Shown: positions 22,812-35,121, counted from the stretch's first letter. The stretch: DNA of 64,000 bases from Scylla paramamosain (GCF_035594125.1 NC_087171.1:13948267-14012266); one strand, 5' to 3'. A program made the numbers and translations. The notes: generated by a model from the letters alone, not told the origin.

Positions 22812-23634
22812 AAACACCAATGAATCCCAACAATACTTAGCTAACAAACAAAACAAACCATACATCTTTTACAACGTACCAAACAAAACACCCGCTGCTT
22901 CCCACCCACCTGAGGAATGAAGTGGCGTGATGAGCGAAGCAGCCGAAGTAACCACAACCTCACGTATATAGGTGTCTTGGAGCTGGCTGGAGGAGTTGTG
23001 GGGGCAGATGTACTCGTATTGATGGCTCGAGAAAGAGAGCAGGTATTGATGTTCTCGATGTGTGCATGTGAGGAGTGAATAAGAGCATTAGTGTTGTTAT
23101 GGAGTGTGTGTTTGTTTTCTGGGAAGTGCAAGAGTGTGTATTTGGTTCCTAGTGCATTACCTTGTGAATTATATACGCCTCGAATAATATATTTGGTGTT
23201 TGTTTTGCCATTTATTTTCAGTATGTGTGATTATGTGTATGCTTGAGTGTTGATTTGCCTGCGTGTCGGTAGGTGCATGTGTATGGAATGTGTTTTCATC
23301 ATTAGTTTTTCTCTTTCTTTCACCTCCATGATCTTTTTTTTTCCTTTACCACTTGCTTTTTCAATGCTCTTTTTAGTACCACGGTCTATTTCACAGGTCA
23401 GTAGCCTGGAAAACACAAAATGAGCGCCCCATTTTCTTTTCTTTTTTCAGTTTTTCCATGCAAGCACTTTTCCCAGTGATGTAAGTGCTAATTAAAGGCA
23501 AAATAGAAAGGTTTAAAGGTTAATCTGGCTCTTGTGACGTGCATCAGTGTGTTCTCTGAGACCACAAAAATGACAAGTGCCTCAAGAACTTTTCCGGCTT
23601 CCCTATGAGCTATGAGTGAACGCCTTTATGTTAG
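22809..23634. other. Low-copy spacer
   Basis: The sequence is GTGT-rich and AT-rich mixed DNA with no recognised gene. Confidence 0.5.
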
Positions 23635-23642
23635 TGTGTGTG

Positions 23643-23696
<54 letters not shown>

Positions 23697-23745
23697 GTTC
23701 CATACACGAAAAAGGCTCTTGTTTATCATTCTGTTTACACACACA

Positions 23746-23812
<67 letters not shown>
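23635..23812. repeat. (GT)n / (CA)n inverted pair
   Basis: (GT)n at 23635-23695 and (CA)n at 23738-23812 are separated by only about 42 bp. The two arrays are reverse complements. Confidence 0.97.
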
Positions 23813-23815
<3 letters not shown>

Positions 23816-23980
23816 CTATCCCTATAGATCCCACTTCCATTGACATAATTGATATTAATTGGGTATTTCCTCTCTTTGCAGGTGAGCTGAATGTAATGAA
23901 GGTGGGGGGAAGGTGAGTCTAAGGAACACCTGGGACAAACTAATCAACTCTTGACTTACTACATTTTAGCTCCACTCCTT

Positions 23981-24068
23981 TTATTTATTTATATATATAT
24001 ATATTTATTTATTATTATTTTTATTTATTTATTTATTTATTTATTATTTTTTTTTTTTTTTTGTGTGT
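23981..24068. repeat. (TA)n/(TTTA)n array ending in poly-T
   Basis: TATA units pass into TTTA tetramers, then a T-run, then GTGTGTGT. Confidence 0.93.
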
Positions 24069-24304
24069 GTCCAGTATCAAATTGCTTTTCTTCTTGTCTT
24101 CGTACTCGAGGTCACAAGAGGAGTCGGTGGCAGTGGTAGCATCAGATCGTGGTTCTGTTGCCGCGCAAGTCTTATCACTTTCCCTTCCCGACGCTGACCG
24201 ATTCCTGCATATTACAAAGGACGTGTACCTGCTGTGGGCTCATACCTGTGATCTTATAGGGTCGTATAGTGTTGGTTCTGTAGGCATTTGAGTTTGCTGT
24301 CTTA

Positions 24305-24533
<229 letters not shown>

Positions 24534-24783
24534 CTCGTCACGCCGGAATTCTCAGTCAGCAAAAAATAATGCCCTGCGTCCCAGTCGGAAACATTATGTA
24601 TTTATAAGAGTGAATTCACTTATTTACTCGTGTCATTTCATATGCTGCACTGAAATGTGACGTTGTTGCTCAAGACTTTTTACAAGCTTCCCCTAATGAA
24701 ACCAGTCAGTGTTAGTCCCAGTTTGCTACACACTCCTATCTTCATTTGATTTTTATTTATTTTTCCACGTGATCGATCCATGC

Positions 24784-24998
24784 TTAACCCTTTCACTGCG
24801 ACACGAAACAATTAGCAGCACCAGAAGCAATGCGTGAAGTGTTTATAAGCATCTACAAGAAAGGTTAACGATGAAAAAGGGCACATTTTGCAGTTTCTTC
24901 CCAGTTCAGAGATTGGATGTGGCTGTAGAACAAGTAAAGATGTCTCAGAGTGATTGGTAATTATGGAAGGGTGGACCAAGTAACATTCTTAGGGTTAA
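24784..24998 (+). mobile_element. TTAA-flanked MITE, copy 1
   Basis: A 215-bp unit is bounded by TTAA on both sides. It begins TTAACCCTTTCACTGCGA and ends CTTAGGGTTAA. Inside is TGTAGAACAAGTAAAGATGT, which matches the reverse complement of the copy at 53024-53237. TTAA target duplications with CCC...GGG ends are typical of piggyBac-type non-autonomous elements. There is no coding capacity. Confidence 0.8.
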
Positions 24999-25003
24999 AC
25001 CTG

Positions 25004-25300
25004 ATTTATTTAACCGAACCTAACCTAAGCTAAACTAAGCTAACCTGACCTGACGCCATCACCATTTCATCTTAATTTTTCTGTCAAAATTTAATTCCCT
25101 CAGACCTAACCTGATGTAACCAAACGTTACCTAATTATGCTAATCTAACCTAGCCCAGCCTAATCTAACCTATCCTAATCGTATTTAACCTAACCTATCC
25201 TAATCTTACTTGATTTAATATAACTTACCTTGACATGGCATAACGTAATTTAATCTAACGTACCCAAATCTGACTTGACCTAACCTAACGTCGATTACCT
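25004..25300 (+). repeat. Degenerate telomere-like (CCTAA)n block
   Basis: AACCTAACCTAAGCTAA and many CTAACC/CCTAA variants repeat with point changes over about 300 bp. CCTAA is the complement of the arthropod telomere unit TTAGG. The repeat is too degenerate to be a functional telomere and starts six bases after the MITE. Confidence 0.8.
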
Positions 25301-25329
25301 TCAAAAGCATCCATGTAGTTGAAGTTACA

Positions 25330-25665
25330 CAGATTTTAAGGAGTTTTTATGGTTCTGGTAATAGATTAATAAGATTTTTTACATTATTAACAGAAAAAAA
25401 CACTCGTGAGAACCCGGCTATTCACGTTTTGGGCCTTTGAAAATAGTCGCGGTGAGAGAGCAAAGCGCCACTCCTCAATTACTTATAAAAACCTGTAATT
25501 GACGTTATATAGGATTTTAAGGACATTCTTTTTATGGTCCTGGTAATAGATTAATAAGATTTCTTCATTATTATCAGAAGAAATATTCGTGAGAAGTAGG
25601 CTATTCACGTCTGCAGTCTTAGAAAATAGCCATAGCGAGAAAGCAAAACGCTTCTAAATAAGAGG
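25330..25665 (+). repeat. Dispersed repeat family A, copies 5 and 6 in tandem
   Basis: Two units lie about 185 bp apart. GGTAATAGATTAATAAGATT occurs at about 25356 and 25541. Each unit continues with TTATTA.CAGAA, CGTGAGAA, GGCTATTCACGT, a GAAAATAG core and GCGAGA/GTGAGAG..GCAAA.CGC. Confidence 0.9.
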
Positions 25666-25842
25666 CTGAGTTGCATCAAGCCTTCACTACTGCCGCGTTA
25701 GTAATTCACGACCTGGACAGCGCTGCATCCGACCAGGGACTCGTGTTTTCAAGCGCAAAGCAGGATGGGCGGCCACTCGGGGAAAGAAACCGCTGCTGAC
25801 ACGCTCAGTGATGTTAATGAAGGTATTATTGATTGTGTTGGT

Positions 25843-25876
25843 GGTGGTGGTGGTGATGTTGTTGTTGTTGTTGTTT

Positions 25877-25911
<35 letters not shown>

Positions 25912-25979
25912 GCTCTTGCTCTTGTTCTTTGTCTTGTTCTTTTTCTTTTTCTTTCTCCGCTTCTTTTTCTACTCTTATT

Positions 25980-26013
<34 letters not shown>

Positions 26014-26041
26014 TTGTTAGTGGTGGTGGTGGTGGTGGTGC
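25843..26041. repeat. (GTT)n / TTC / (GTT)n / (GGT)n compound tract
   Basis: GTT triplets at 25855-25912 lead into a CTT/TTC-rich segment. A second (GTT)n block at 25981-26012 leads into (GGT)n. The Val, Thr or Gln-rich frames are artefacts. Confidence 0.94.
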
Positions 26042-26169
26042 AGCTGCTGTTCTCATTACCCCAATATCGGCGTGAAATAAAAATGGGATTAACACTAAAG
26101 CGACTGGAACTCCCACCTAGCATTAGTAGCTCGGCGCCTGTTAATAGTTAATGGGGACTCAAATATTGC

Positions 26170-26173
<4 letters not shown>

Positions 26174-26242
<69 letters not shown>
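26174..26242. repeat. (GA)n array
   Basis: A GA array with one GG interruption near 26200. Confidence 0.97.
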
Positions 26243-26245
<3 letters not shown>

Positions 26246-26334
26246 ATTTGTATACAGGGAAGCCTCTGTGAAGCAATTGTGAACATGTGTATCTAAAAAT
26301 ATTTTACCATTTCATCATTCACGTTACCTCTCTA

Positions 26335-26625
26335 GATGACGACGTGAGGTGGTGTCGTGGAAGCCGCGGCGAGTGTAGCGCGGCAGAAGGGAACGTGGTG
26401 TGGTGTGGTATGATGTGGCAATGCATGTAGTGGTGAGATGATATTTCTGAATTCGTGGTGTGGTGTATCATGTGGTGTGGTGTGGTATGGAGTGGTGTGA
26501 CTGGACGTGATGTAGTGTAGAGTGATGGGATGTGGTGTGGTGTGGGGTGGTGTGGCGGAAAACGGTGCAGTGTGGAGCGGTGTGGCGTGGCGTGGTGTGA
26601 TTTGGCGTGGCCGAAACAATGCGGT
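26335..26625. repeat. Degenerate GGTGT pentamer region
   Basis: Imperfect GTGGT/GGTGT/GGCGT units dominate about 290 bp. The His/Thr/Pro-rich minus-strand frames are its translation. Confidence 0.85.
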
Positions 26626-26824
26626 TTCATAAAGACTGTGATACAAAGCAGGAAAGAAGCGCAAGACAAAAGTTTATTATTTTTTCCCGCCACGTCATCT
26701 TGTACTTTTGCATACCTGACGCTGGGACGCCCTTGTTCTTGTGACACTTTTGTTTTTTCTCCTTTTTTGTTTTCATTTTTTGTGATGGAATATAAGCCTC
26801 TTTACCGGCCTATATATCCAGTCA

Positions 26825-26828
<4 letters not shown>

Positions 26829-26889
<61 letters not shown>
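26829..26889. repeat. (CT)n array
   Basis: An uninterrupted CT array. Confidence 0.97.
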
Positions 26890-26891
<2 letters not shown>

Positions 26892-27556
26892 CGTGGTAGT
26901 TTCGTTGTACAACATATATACATGTCCCTATCCATATGTTCATGTAATTCTTTATTGCCCCTTATTTATTCAGCACTAACAACGTAATTAATTAGTCTGT
27001 TCCTAGCATCTACGACTCTATCTGAAATTTAATTCCTTCTAATGTGTTTTTAATCTAACTTCATCAAACTTGAAACATTTACTTTTAAAATTTTTAATCG
27101 TATTTTTATTACCTTAATGATTTTATTTACATCACGTTTGTTATATCTCTGTTTATATTATTACATCTCAGTGTCTGTGAGCTGAGTCAATATTAATTTT
27201 ACTCCCTGTGAGAAAAGAAAACACTAGTGAAATCAGAATCTTTCAGAAGACTTGCATTTATTTAACTTCAAGGAGAGATTTTGAAAAAGATGACGGAAGG
27301 TTTCAGTAGGAAAATCAAAAGAGCAGAGAATGTTGCCCGCAGGTAAGTTATATACTTTTCCGTCATGATATCACAAAGAAACACATTTTTCTGTAAATAT
27401 AACCCTATGAACTTTACCTGCACTACTGCAGAAGGTAAGAAGAACCCTCCTCCTTCAGGTACTCCTATCCTTCCTTTTCCCCTCTTACGCAATCTCTTCA
27501 ACTTTCAACTCCCTTCTTTCCCTCTTTGTAGCTTCAACTCTCATAGCTTTACCTAG
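26890..27556. other. AT-rich low-copy spacer
   Basis: No gene is recognised. Frames of 63-77 codons occur on both strands without motifs. Confidence 0.5.
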
Positions 27557-28135
27557 AGAAAGAGAAGGAAGATGAGAAGGACAAGAGAGGGAGCGAGGAC
27601 GAGGATGAGGAGAAAGAGGAGGGGAAGGAAAGGGAAAGATGGATGGCGGAACTTAAGGGCAAAAGAGGGAGAGGTCAAGGAGGAGAGAGAGAGAGAGGAA
27701 GAAATAAAAGGAACTGCTGAGAAAGAGAGGCAATTTACTGTAAAGTTTAGAAGTTGAGAGGAAAGTAAGAAGAGGAAGTAATTAGAAGAAAACGAGAGCA
27801 AATTGAGTAATATAGGCGAAGGGAAGATGGTGAAGAGAAGGGCGAGGAAGGCAACGAGTAAGAAGATTAACTAAAAATGTTGTGATAATAGTCGAATAAA
27901 AGTGGAGATAGCAAGGAAGACGAGACAAAGAGCTCAAAGAGGAGGAGTAAGAAATTATATTAAAAATGCTTGATTAGTGAAAGATAAAATTGGATGTGAA
28001 GGAGAAAGAGGAGGACGAGGAAAAGGAAGAGGAGGAGGAGGAGGAGGAGGATAATGATGATGAGGAGAAGGAAGAAGAAGAAAACATACGCGAAAATTAC
28101 GAAAAGGAAATTAAATATAAACGCAAAGAAGAATC

Positions 28136-28179
<44 letters not shown>
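27557..28179. repeat. Purine-rich GAA/GGA tract ending in (GT)n
   Basis: About 550 bp of G/A-rich sequence is imperfectly repetitive. A compact (GGA)n lies near 28027-28052, and (GT)n follows at 28141-28179. Confidence 0.85.
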
Positions 28180-28180
<1 letters not shown>

Positions 28181-28558
28181 CCTTATAGCGACAAGCACCA
28201 TTGAGAAATCTGAGATATGGCATTCGCAAACAAGAGATGAAGCGTGAAATTATGTATATAGATTGTTAGATACATAAATTTCCACAAGAGGAGGAAGAAT
28301 AGACGGAGGAGGAAGTGAATGGGCGAAGGGAGGAGAGGGAACCGTGCGAGGAAAGAGAGAGGCAGAGAGGCGTGGCTGGGAAGATAGAAAGTACAGGTGG
28401 GTGGAGTGTTTTCGAGTGACGACGAGTGGCAGCGGGAACACGAAGGTAATTTTTTTTTCTCTCTTTCTGAAGTGAGTGAAGGCGTTATTGAATACTCCAC
28501 GCCTCGCCTCTTGTCTGCTGGTATCATGTGTCATGTTTGTATATGGTGTTGTGTTGCT

Positions 28559-28560
<2 letters not shown>

Positions 28561-28589
<29 letters not shown>

Positions 28590-28603
28590 AACAAACAAAC
28601 ATA
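28561..28603. repeat. (CA)n then (CAAA)n
   Basis: An AC array at 28561-28586 is followed by four CAAA tetramers. Confidence 0.94.
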
Positions 28604-29029
28604 CGAACATAAAGCTTCAGTGATTGCCCTCTGCCTTCATATCACATTTGTGTTCTGTATCTTCGTCATCCATCTCACTTTTCCACCCATTCCTCCTCCT
28701 CCTTCCCTCCCTACCTCTCGTTTTTTCCCCCTTTCCGTCCTTCCGTTTTTCCTCCCTCCCTTCAACAAGAGCAAAAGCCCAAATCCCTCAAATACGCCTC
28801 AAAACGCTACATTTTCCCCCGAATAACACGAAAACGGGTTGGTTAATAGCACGGCGCACCTTTACGTTCGTGTATGATTTGCTGCTGCTGCCTTTTTGCT
28901 GCCACGACTTAAAAAAAAAAAAAAAACTGTTTGCTGTTTCGTTTGCCAGAATTTTCACGTTCGCTGTTTTGATTTTAACGATACGCTGTTTGTTTATTTG
29001 CTGGATTTGTACGTATGTATTTCCTGTTA

Positions 29030-29056
29030 TTGTTGTTGTTGTTGTTGCTGTGGAGT

Positions 29057-29108
<52 letters not shown>

Positions 29109-29114
29109 TGTGTT
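29030..29114. repeat. (GTT)n and (GT)n
   Basis: A short GTT run at 29030-29048 is followed by (GT)n at 29061-29106 with a GAGTGTGT tail. Confidence 0.95.
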
Positions 29115-29245
29115 TTCTCTCTTGTCAGGAGTTTTCCCTCTCTCGCCGCATGGTGTTTTACTGGTGGTTTTGGACTTAAGGGTGCGTGTCAGCAAGGTAG
29201 GGAGGAAATCCTTTCAGCTGGGAGTTTGTTGGGGAGGAAAAATTG

Positions 29246-29264
29246 TGTGTGTGTGTGTGTGTTT
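29246..29264. repeat. (GT)n short array
   Basis: About nine GT units. Confidence 0.9.
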
Positions 29265-30603
29265 GTGAGTGAGGGTGACGGAGGTGGGTAATGGAGGAGG
29301 CAGACTTGGACTGATGAGTGTGCGGGTGGGTGATAAAGGATGATACAGGGTTTACTGTAATGAATCTAAGGCCATGTTTAGATGGACTGAAGCACGGCTC
29401 CACTCACATTCATTGGCTGCACTCCCCGCCTCTCTGCTGTCAAGACCGTGCAAGGAAAGACAGGATGGTTTTCTTTCTAACGTAATAACTAGAATGAAAT
29501 ATGCCAGATGGCGCCAAAATGTTGCCTGTTTATTACGTCTTAACTAAATGAAAAAGTAGTCTGGAGTTTGCAAATACCTCCAGTTTCCTTTTAACTTTCT
29601 TTGAGGTGTTTCAGGGAAGGAGAAAGTTCGCGTTTACTACACCCACCTTAATTTGGACCTTTTCAGTCTTCCTTTGTGATGGTTTTCCTTTACCACTAGC
29701 TTCTAGGTCACAAGAGTCACGCCTCATACTTGCTGGCTACGAGTATTTCCGCCTTAACTCTTTGCTACCTTCCTTGCAGCGCATGGGAGAGGTTGCACAT
29801 TTCATTACCTTGGTTCCGTGTTCTCAAATCCCTGTAGGCAGTTTTCAGCCATCTATCTACAATACTCGCTTTTCCCCAGCAGTTTAACGAGGGTTGTGTT
29901 GAAACGCGACTTTTTCTATGAATAATTACCTGTGTATTTATGAGATTGACTGGTTGAGGTATAAATAATTAATGTATGTAACTTAATTTGCCGAATTATA
30001 ATGCGCTTATAACATTAATTTAAATCAGTAAGCAATAATACTCTCATCGTCTGCTTTCACTCACTGCCAGGCGGCCACGGAACACCGATACATTGAGTCG
30101 AGTAACCTTCAACTCTTACCTTCACTGTGCGCCGAGTTCTTCCTCTAACTGAATTCCTCTGGGCTGCCAAGAATCCATAGAAGACGGACAGCAGATCAGA
30201 GGACTTCAGATAGCAGGGAAGGCGCAAGACACAGGGCAAGTGAATGCAGGTTACCCGACTTCTGACAGCGTGTACCAGCGGGTTACGGCCACTTGAAAAG
30301 CATCTATTCCTGCGGCTGAGTGAGCGAGATCCCAGCATTACAGATGAGCCTTGGGATATGACCGACTTCTGTGACCGCGTCTTGAGAGCTGAGTGAGGGA
30401 AGGGAAGGCTGAAGAGTAAAGAGCGATGGGCCGAGCCGGTATGTGAGTGCGTGCAGGTGAGGTAACTAGGAGCAGGTGTCAGGAGAAGGGAGAAATGAGC
30501 TTAGAGAAGTAACACGAGTAAAAGAGACGAGGAGAAAAAATACGAGTGGGAAAGGAGAGGGAAGGGAGAAGAAAATTTAAATTGTTAGTCTTCTGTAACA
30601 AGC

Positions 30604-30605
<2 letters not shown>
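29265..30605. other. 1.3-kb low-copy spacer
   Basis: Frames at 29606-29887 (plus, 93 codons) and 30057-30338 (minus, 93 codons) are free of simple repeats but carry no motif I recognise. No consensus splice-bounded exon stands out. Confidence 0.45.
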
Positions 30606-31021
<416 letters not shown>

Positions 31022-31281
31022 ATATACAATAAATAAGAGGTTAATTTTCTTTTGGCCAGTTGTGAAAGTATTTAAGAGACTGATAGAAAAATAAATGTCT
31101 AAAAAAAAACTATATGACTTGAAAAAAAAAAAAAACTTGTGGAATTAAAAGACGGGGAGCAGGAAGAACATCAGCGTGTTGGTTCTGAACGGAAGCTTCT
31201 GCCCTAAGATGCTCCTCCTTCAGTGCCTTCTCTTTAACACTATCTCGATCTGACTGACTGTGATAGATGCCTCAGTAAGCC

Positions 31282-31382
<101 letters not shown>

Positions 31383-31712
31383 GCCCTTTTTTCTCCTTTC
31401 CCTCAGACTCTCTCGTTTCTCCTCACCATCCTCTCATTCCTGTCTCGCCTAACTCAGTCTTAAGTCCTTTTCCTCGCTCACTACTTTCTTATTTTCATGT
31501 CTTTTTCTTTTTTTATCTCTCCTTCTTTCCTCCTGATCCACCCTCTTTTTTTTTCCCTGTTCCTCTTCTTCTGCGTCTTTCTAATTTTTGTCACTTTTTT
31601 TTTCCAGCTTGTGTCTTGAATTTCATTATTTTGGTTTCCGACACTTTTTCTCTTTCCTTTTTTTAGTTTTTATATCGCTTCCTTTTGGTTTTGACGATCG
31701 CAGTATTTCCGC

Positions 31713-31714
<2 letters not shown>

Positions 31715-31773
<59 letters not shown>
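31715..31773. repeat. (CT)n array
   Basis: A CT array. (CCA)n follows at 31898-31930, and the complementary (GA)n lies at 32113-32189. Confidence 0.96.
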
Positions 31774-31777
<4 letters not shown>

Positions 31778-32109
31778 TGGGAAAGAAAAAAAAAGTAAAA
31801 TTTCAAGCGTCCTCATTTCCTTCGTATCTCATTAATTTCCACCTCCTCTTTTTCTGCCCCATAAGATGTTTCCTCACTACACGTCCACTTACCACTACCA
31901 CCACCACCACCACCACCACCAACACCACCAACACAACCCTCCCCTCAGCCTGCTCTCCTCCCGCCCCCACCGCGCCCCCACTTCACCTGATAGGACACTC
32001 TCACTTACCCTGAAGATGGGGGTGATAAGCCCCTTCCATGCACAGCGAACTTTTCCCTTGTGGTGTAGTGCAGGATTTTTTTCTTCCCTTTCTTTCTGGG
32101 GACAACCAA

Positions 32110-32112
<3 letters not shown>

Positions 32113-32189
<77 letters not shown>
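32113..32189. repeat. (GA)n array
   Basis: An uninterrupted GA array. Confidence 0.97.
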
Positions 32190-32195
<6 letters not shown>

Positions 32196-32649
32196 TTTTT
32201 AATCTAATATTGCCCGTAGATGTTGACAGTTTCCAGTTAATAGATTAATTATGCCCCTGAGCGATTTTTTAGGGCAATTTTCATCCATGCGGTAGGAAAT
32301 TAAATAATGCTAAAAATAATGAGCTGTGTGATGGAGGCGGCTGGAGTGAGTGGCGTAAGGGAGGGAGGGAGATGGGGGGGGTGAGTGAAGTAGGGTGAGG
32401 TGCATTACTCGTGACTTACTCTCATGTGCTCAGAATGTCCTAACGTTTAGATAATATTGATGCTGATGATTTTACAGCCGGTCCATTAAGATGATTGGTC
32501 AAATATTCTCGTCTCGTCAAGGAAGGCCAGGCATGTCTTGAATGTTTTATCCCTCCGTGTCGTCCATGGTGAAACAAGCGGCTTTTTTAATCCTTTTGAT
32601 GTCTGTGGGTTCTTTCGATTTCAGTGAAATGATCCCTTGCTGGTCTGTT

Positions 32650-33030
32650 TACTGTTTTGAAAGGCGACACTTAACAGCAAAGGATGTAATTCAGTAAGAC
32701 TTGTTCATACATATACTAAATTACTAAATTACTGAGATAAAATCACTGTCATTACCACTTAAATTGTGATTACTGTTTTGAAAGGCAGCACTTTAAAGCA
32801 AAGGAGGTAATTGAGTAACACTTGTTAATAACTGAAATGATCTAAAATTACGCAAATAAGATAATTGTCATTACCACTCAGTCTGCATATTCTGAATACT
32901 GTTTTGAAAGGCAACAGTAAACAGCACAGTAGGTAATTAACTAAGACTTGTTAATACCTGTAAATTCATTGGTGAAATTATCTAGAATTACGCAAGCAAA
33001 ATCGTTGTCATTAGTACTCGGAGGGATAAA
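32650..33030 (+). repeat. ~123-bp diverged tandem repeat, 3 units
   Basis: TACTGTTTTGAAAGGC starts units at about 32650, 32771 and 32897. Each continues with an AAAGC/ACAGCA block, GTAATT.A.TAA.ACTTGTT and AAAAT..TTGTCATTA..ACT. The units are roughly 80% alike by eye. Confidence 0.88.
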
Positions 33031-33165
33031 AGCTTTGGATAATCCTGTTCTCATTTGGGACTTGCACTTCAGTAGGTCTTCAGTGGACCTTTCCTGTAAT
33101 TCCTTTTTGTCTCCCTAAACCGAAGCCATTAAAAAAAAAAAAAGCATTTACTCTTTTATCTTCAT

Positions 33166-33262
33166 CTTGTTAATACATATAGTTTTATTATTCACCAGTA
33201 AAAGGTATCTAGAATTACGCAAATAAAATCATTGCCATTAGCACTCAAAGGATTGAAAGCAG
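33166..33262 (+). repeat. Detached partial unit of the 123-bp repeat
   Basis: CTTGTTAATACAT, TCTAGAATTACGCAAATAAA and CATTAGCACTC match the right half of unit 3. It is separated from the array by about 130 bp of other sequence. Confidence 0.85.
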
Positions 33263-33588
33263 ATTAGACAGGTATTTACTCCTTATCCTCTACTAAAGTA
33301 TTACGCATTGCCATCACAAAACTCAAAGTCCTCTGAACGTTTTATTTTTTTAATGAAATGAAGATTTTTCCGTGGTAGTTGTTGCGGTAACGACAGTTTT
33401 TATCGTTCTTATAAAAATTTCATTGCAACTTTTCCACTTTGTTTCCTAATTTACTGACAGCCGCGGTTTGAGGGAGTGATGGACGGGGAGGAGCCTTCAT
33501 CTTGACTATCCTACATTTATTATTGTATATTTCTTTCTGAAGTCTGTTGTTTATCTGCTTATATTCCTTTTGTCTTCTAAGATTTTAC
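33263..33588. other. Low-copy spacer
   Basis: No gene is recognised. Confidence 0.5.
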
Positions 33589-33808
33589 TCCACCTCCTCC
33601 TCCTCCTCCTCTCTTCTTCTTCTTCTTCTTCTTCTTCTTCTTCTTCTTCTTCTTCTTCTTCTTCTTCTTCTTCTTCTTCTTCCTCTTCTCCTCCTCCTCC
33701 TCCTCCTCCTCCTCCTCCTCCTCCTCCTCCTCCTCCTCCTCCTCCTCCTCCTCCTCCTCCTCCTCCTCCTCCTCCTCCTCCTCCTCCTCCTCCTCCTCCT
33801 CCTCCTCC
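33589..33808. repeat. (TCC)n-(TTC)n-(TCC)n array
   Basis: Triplet arrays change from CTC to CTT and back to about 125 bp of pure CTC. The Leu, Ser and Pro-only frames are translation artefacts. The polypurine complement could form triplex DNA. Confidence 0.97.
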
Positions 33809-33895
33809 TATCTTTGGTATTCGGTCTCCAAGTCTCAGTCTCTTTCCTTGTTAGTTCTCCCCGTGTCTGGCTTTATTTCCTCCCTTCTTGTCTTG

Positions 33896-33899
<4 letters not shown>

Positions 33900-33946
<47 letters not shown>
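33900..33946. repeat. (GT)n array
   Basis: An uninterrupted GT array. Confidence 0.97.
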
Positions 33947-33948
<2 letters not shown>

Positions 33949-34329
33949 CTTAAATTATCTCTAGATTCCTGAAAAACAACCCGTTAAAAGTTTAGGCCCA
34001 CACTGCCAAGGAGGTTGGCACACTTTAAATGCTACACGTATAATTTACATAGAGATGCACAATTTTCGAAGTAAAGGCCGAGTTCTTAAGATATAATCGA
34101 CGCTAATGTGTTATGAATATATTAACATGAAGATTTTGGGGATCAGCAAGTGAGAAGATGGTCTTGCTGCTACGTCCGCCCAGCTCGCATTTAATGGAGA
34201 TTTTCTTAAGAATAAACTATAGAAAAAAAAAGTCACATGTACTGTTGGGTTACGGAAGTTATCCATTAGGTTTTACTCTGCCTATTTCTAGTGTAAGGAA
34301 ATCTCATCTGGCACTACATCACCTTTCTT

Positions 34330-34690
34330 ATGCTGATGATGTAAATTCTTATGGTGGTTGTGTGCTGTGATGCTGCTCTCTGATAGATGTGTTATGCAGG
34401 TGATGTACGAGTATATTGTGATGGGGATTGTTATGCGGTTAAGGTAAGTTGTTGTTACTGTCAGTAGGGGTGTTATGTAGGTATTATACGTAGTTTGGTA
34501 CTCAGGTGACAGAAGTTGCTGTTATTACTCGTACATGATAGATTGTTATGCACGTGATGCAAATTGTTAAGCACGTAGGTCAGATCGATTAAATGGATAA
34601 AATAGACTGTTATGCAGGTAATATAAGTTGCTATTGATTGTCAGATACGTTAATTTGTATGTAATGTAAGTGCTATTACTGTCAAAATAC
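34330..34690 (+). repeat. Diverged ~40-75-bp minisatellite
   Basis: A TGTTATGCAGGTGATGTAAG-like unit recurs near 34390, 34429, 34469, 34544, 34608 and 34655, usually followed by TTGCTATTACTGTCA-like sequence. The block TTATGCTGATGATGTAAAT near 34330 looks like the first unit. Confidence 0.75.
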
Positions 34691-34817
34691 TCAGTAAAAA
34701 TGCTGTTGGGTTATATCAAAGAGCCATGAATCTGACAGTGGATGGAGTCGAGAAACTCGCAATAACTCAATAATCGTGTTTTCCCCTCAAGAGATCAAAG
34801 AAATCCTGAGTGCAATT

Positions 34818-35072
34818 TTACCATGACGAAGAAAGGTTGCGGTCTGCGGCTTTTCCTCGAGAACGAATTACTTCATTTCTTTTTCTCTGCTTTGTATGAT
34901 AAGTCCACGCACTCCACCAGCGTCTGTCATTGTTCTTGTTTGATAAAAGTAATGATGGATTTTTCTGCTTCTCAGCTCCATAACTGTAATACATGATAGG
35001 ATTATATCGGTCATCTTTTATGTCCTTTTGTTCCTCCCGTGCAGTACCGCGCTGACACCGTCTTTGAGCCAC
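34818..35072 (-). CDS. Unassigned 84-codon open frame (doubtful)
   Basis: The frame opens at an ATG and is free of simple repeats. It is rich in Lys, Arg, Asn and Ser, with no hydrophobic segment or known motif. It lies in the array-poor 34-37 kb interval, opposite the other candidate exons there. The codons are not obviously biased. It could be a chance frame. Confidence 0.12.
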   Translation of the reverse strand: MAQRRCQRGTAREEQKDIKDDRYNPIMYYSYGAEKQKNPSLLLSNKNNDRRWWSAWTYHTKQRKRNEVIRSRGKAADRNLSSSW

Positions 35073-35121
35073 ATATAATTAACGCTTCGACTGCTACGGG
35101 CTCTCCTTATAAAATATTGTA

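Noticed and set aside
26319..26747. 142-codon minus-strand frame rich in His, Pro and Thr
   Set aside because: It translates the degenerate GGTGT pentamer region.
33547..33972. Poly-Leu, poly-Ser and poly-Pro frames up to 141 codons
   Set aside because: They translate (TTC)n/(TCC)n triplet arrays in three phases, with no unique protein sequence.
34290..34370. Reverse transcriptase YADD motif in SYADDVNSYGG
   Set aside because: The DNA is the first unit of a local minisatellite, and no RT homology is visible on either side.
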